From Flavobacteriaceae bacterium (GTDB taxonomy: Bacteria; Bacteroidota; Bacteroidia; Flavobacteriales; Flavobacteriaceae): DNA of 64,000 bases. The stretch is from the NCBI GenBank assembly GCA_016744415.1, contig JADGEL010000001.1, positions 682,001 to 746,000 of the forward strand. Reading direction: 5' to 3'. The notes under the pieces are model-generated. The model searched no databases and was not told the origin of the DNA. It was given only the letters and a program-made list of their open reading frames with translations. Positions 62,498 through 64,000 of this stretch are shown here, piece after piece. Each line of letters begins with the position of its first letter. Position 1 is the stretch's first letter. The position numbers and the translations under genes were made by a program.

Positions 62498-64000
62498 TTA
62501 TAATCCTGCTTCTTCTTTTTCAGAAGGAGTCGAATTCATTTCTTGTAATTTAATATTTGCCGAAATAACTAATGTCATTTTATCTGCTAATAATAATGCG
62601 TTATGAGCGTTTACAATAGCTCCTGAAACAGACAACTCGCTAAACGGGACTTTTTTTCCTTCACCACCTGGTAACAATACATCAAAATTTGCTTTGGTAC
62701 CAGAGTTCATAATAATGTGTTTCACTTGGCTTGCAGAAAGCTCAGGATAATATGATCTAATTAAAGCTGCAACGCCAGCAACTACTGGTGAAGCCATTGA
62801 AGTTCCTTGCATCATTTTGTATTTATTATTTGGGATAGTAGAATAAATTTCTGATCCTGGAGCAAAAATATCTACGTTGTTTTTTCCGTAGTTAGAAAAA
62901 CTAGAAACCAATTTTTCATCAAAATGACGTGTGCTAGAACCAATCGTAATTAAATTGTCAGTAATCTCATTTAATTTGTCTGGAGCATCTGTAGGGTAAT
63001 TGTTATATGTTGCTAAATTACTGTTGTCATTTCCTGCTGCATGCACTAATAAAACGTCGTGTTTTTCAGCATACTTAATTGCATCATAAACCCATTCTGG
63101 ATTTGTAGCATAGCTTTTACCAAAACTCATGTTGATTACTTTTGCACCATTATCAACAGCATATCTAATTGCCAAGGCAACATCTTTGTCATATTCATCT
63201 CCATTTGGGACTGCTCTAATTGACATCAATTGAACGTTTGTAGCAACTCCGTTCATTCCTTTACCATTTTCTCTTTCTGCTAAAATGATTCCCGAAACAT
63301 GTGTTCCGTGAGATTCTTCTGTTAATGATCCTCTTACAAAAGAATTTCCATAATCAGTGTCTTTAATATTATAAGGATTATCACCAGTAACAGCTCTTCC
63401 GTCAAAATCAACATTGTAATTGATTTCAACACTAGACTTATAATGATTTATGGTGCCATCTAATTTTCCTATATACTCTTCAATTGTAAAGCCCCTAGAA
63501 AGCACTTTCATCAACTTAATGTTTTGATCTTGCTCAGGTAAGTTTTTCACCTCTTCTAAGGTATAAGTTGATTTGTTTAACTTACTCTTAATGTGCGCAT
63601 CACTAGCAATTAATAGCTCTTTTTTTTCTTTATAATATTTAAGTTTTTTAACAGCTTTTTGATATCCTTTTTTGTAATCTTCTTTTACTTTTTTATAATA
63701 AGAATATTCAGTTTTATCCTTTTGGGGAATATCACCTTCGTAAATTATCTCATATTTAGCGCTCAATTTTTTGTAAACTCTAGTAATTTCTAATTGCTCA
63801 GGAATGTTTGTTCCGTCTGCACCTCCAAAGAAATTCCAGCCATAAACATCATCAACATAACCATTTTTATCATTGTCAATTCCGTTGCCAGCAATTTCAT
63901 TTTTGTTAACCCAAACAACATCCTTTAAATCTTCGTGCTCAATATCAATTCCAGAATCTATTACAGCAACAATCACTGTAGTTCCTTCTTTGTCTGCAAT
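62498..64000 (-). CDS. S8 family subtilisin-like peptidase (5-prime end outside window)
   Basis: The frame stays open to the window edge (IADKEGTTVIVAVIDSG), so the start and signal peptide lie beyond 64000; about 500 residues are visible. The triad is complete: Asp in VIDSGIDIEHEDL, His in ESHGTHVSG and Ser in QGTSMASPVVAGVAAL, with the oxyanion Asn in HAAGNDNS. An insertion of about 170 residues between the Asp and His blocks is lysine/tyrosine-rich and helical (YYKKVKEDYKKGYQKAVKKL). The C-terminus ends in EKEEAGL without a T9SS sorting domain, so export is not evidently through T9SS. Confidence 0.93.
   Translation of the reverse strand: MADKEGTTVIVAVIDSGIDIEHEDLKDVVWVNKNEIAGNGIDNDKNGYVDDVYGWNFFGGADGTNIPEQLEITRVYKKLSAKYEIIYEGDIPQKDKTEYSYYKKVKEDYKKGYQKAVKKLKYYKEKKELLIASDAHIKSKLNKSTYTLEEVKNLPEQDQNIKLMKVLSRGFTIEEYIGKLDGTINHYKSSVEINYNVDFDGRAVTGDNPYNIKDTDYGNSFVRGSLTEESHGTHVSGIILAERENGKGMNGVATNVQLMSIRAVPNGDEYDKDVALAIRYAVDNGAKVINMSFGKSYATNPEWVYDAIKYAEKHDVLLVHAAGNDNSNLATYNNYPTDAPDKLNEITDNLITIGSSTRHFDEKLVSSFSNYGKNNVDIFAPGSEIYSTIPNNKYKMMQGTSMASPVVAGVAALIRSYYPELSASQVKHIIMNSGTKANFDVLLPGGEGKKVPFSELSVSGAIVNAHNALLLADKMTLVISANIKLQEMNSTPSEKEEAGL

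Overview
The window is AT-rich chromosomal DNA from a member of the Bacteroidota, most likely Flavobacteriaceae. Supporting features are the gliding lipoprotein GldH, a PorP/SprF-type type IX secretion (T9SS) protein, T9SS C-terminal sorting domains, several TonB-dependent receptors with CarboxypepD_reg-like N-termini, DUF4837/DUF4286/DUF4249 proteins, the separate atpD-atpC pair and many promoters of the Bacteroidota TAnnTTTG type. The genus cannot be named from sequence alone. No rRNA, tRNA, CRISPR array or complete transposase was seen.

Layout. 28-8698 (minus): a four-gene operon made of two tandem copies of a two-gene module (a CarboxypepD_reg-like exported protein followed by a macroglobulin-like/TonB-plug protein without a barrel). 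8773-12495 (minus): mutS and asd. 12707-14190 (plus): trhP-type U32 tRNA hydroxylation protein translationally coupled to a small ferredoxin. 14322-18426 (plus): ricT, gldH and a class A penicillin-binding protein, tightly packed. 18438-20964 (plus): scoA and scoB, the two subunits of a 3-oxoacid CoA-transferase, separated by a broken four-helix-bundle (23S IVS-type) gene bracketed by a 22-base inverted repeat, then an unknown EF-hand-like protein. 21010-24323 (plus): exonuclease III, a LysM lytic transglycosylase, a DUF4837 lipoprotein. 24310-26614 (minus): MurG-like glycosyltransferase and purD. 26788-27819 (plus): an umuD without umuC, and an exported CxC protein.

27846-34836 (minus) is a complete clade II nitrous oxide reduction cluster in the order fasciclin lipoprotein, cytochrome c, nosZ, a 195-residue membrane protein, nosL, nosD, nosF, nosY. 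Electrons would pass through the tethered cytochrome c to lipobox-bearing NosZ; NosL and NosDFY would supply copper/sulfur for the Cu centres. An FNR-type palindrome lies where a class II activator site should be relative to a TAnnTTTG box. No nitrite or nitric oxide reductase is present in this window. 35049-36889 (minus) carries atpC and atpD; epsilon is short. 37072-39939 (minus) is a TonB-dependent receptor. 40114-47586 (minus) is an apparent operon of two secreted metzincin proteases, one with a type A and one with a type B (CHU_C) T9SS signal, followed by a PorP/SprF partner.

47745-55224 (plus): ribF, an unknown lipoprotein, serS, a TPR protein, DUF4286, rsmA and mgtE, with a 47-codon minus-strand gene candidate in the 377-base gap after serS. 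55497-59774 (plus): a LytTR membrane regulator split by a frameshift, then a TonB-dependent receptor and its DUF4249 lipoprotein. 59960-64000 (minus): TrmH-type RNA methyltransferase, M1 aminopeptidase and the 3-prime part of an S8 subtilase running off the window.

The observations I rate highest are the IVS-like element between scoA and scoB, the duplicated plug/CarboxypepD_reg operon, the FNR-class-II geometry at the nos promoter, the protease/PorP operon, the orphan umuD with a palindromic operator, and the 47-codon gene.
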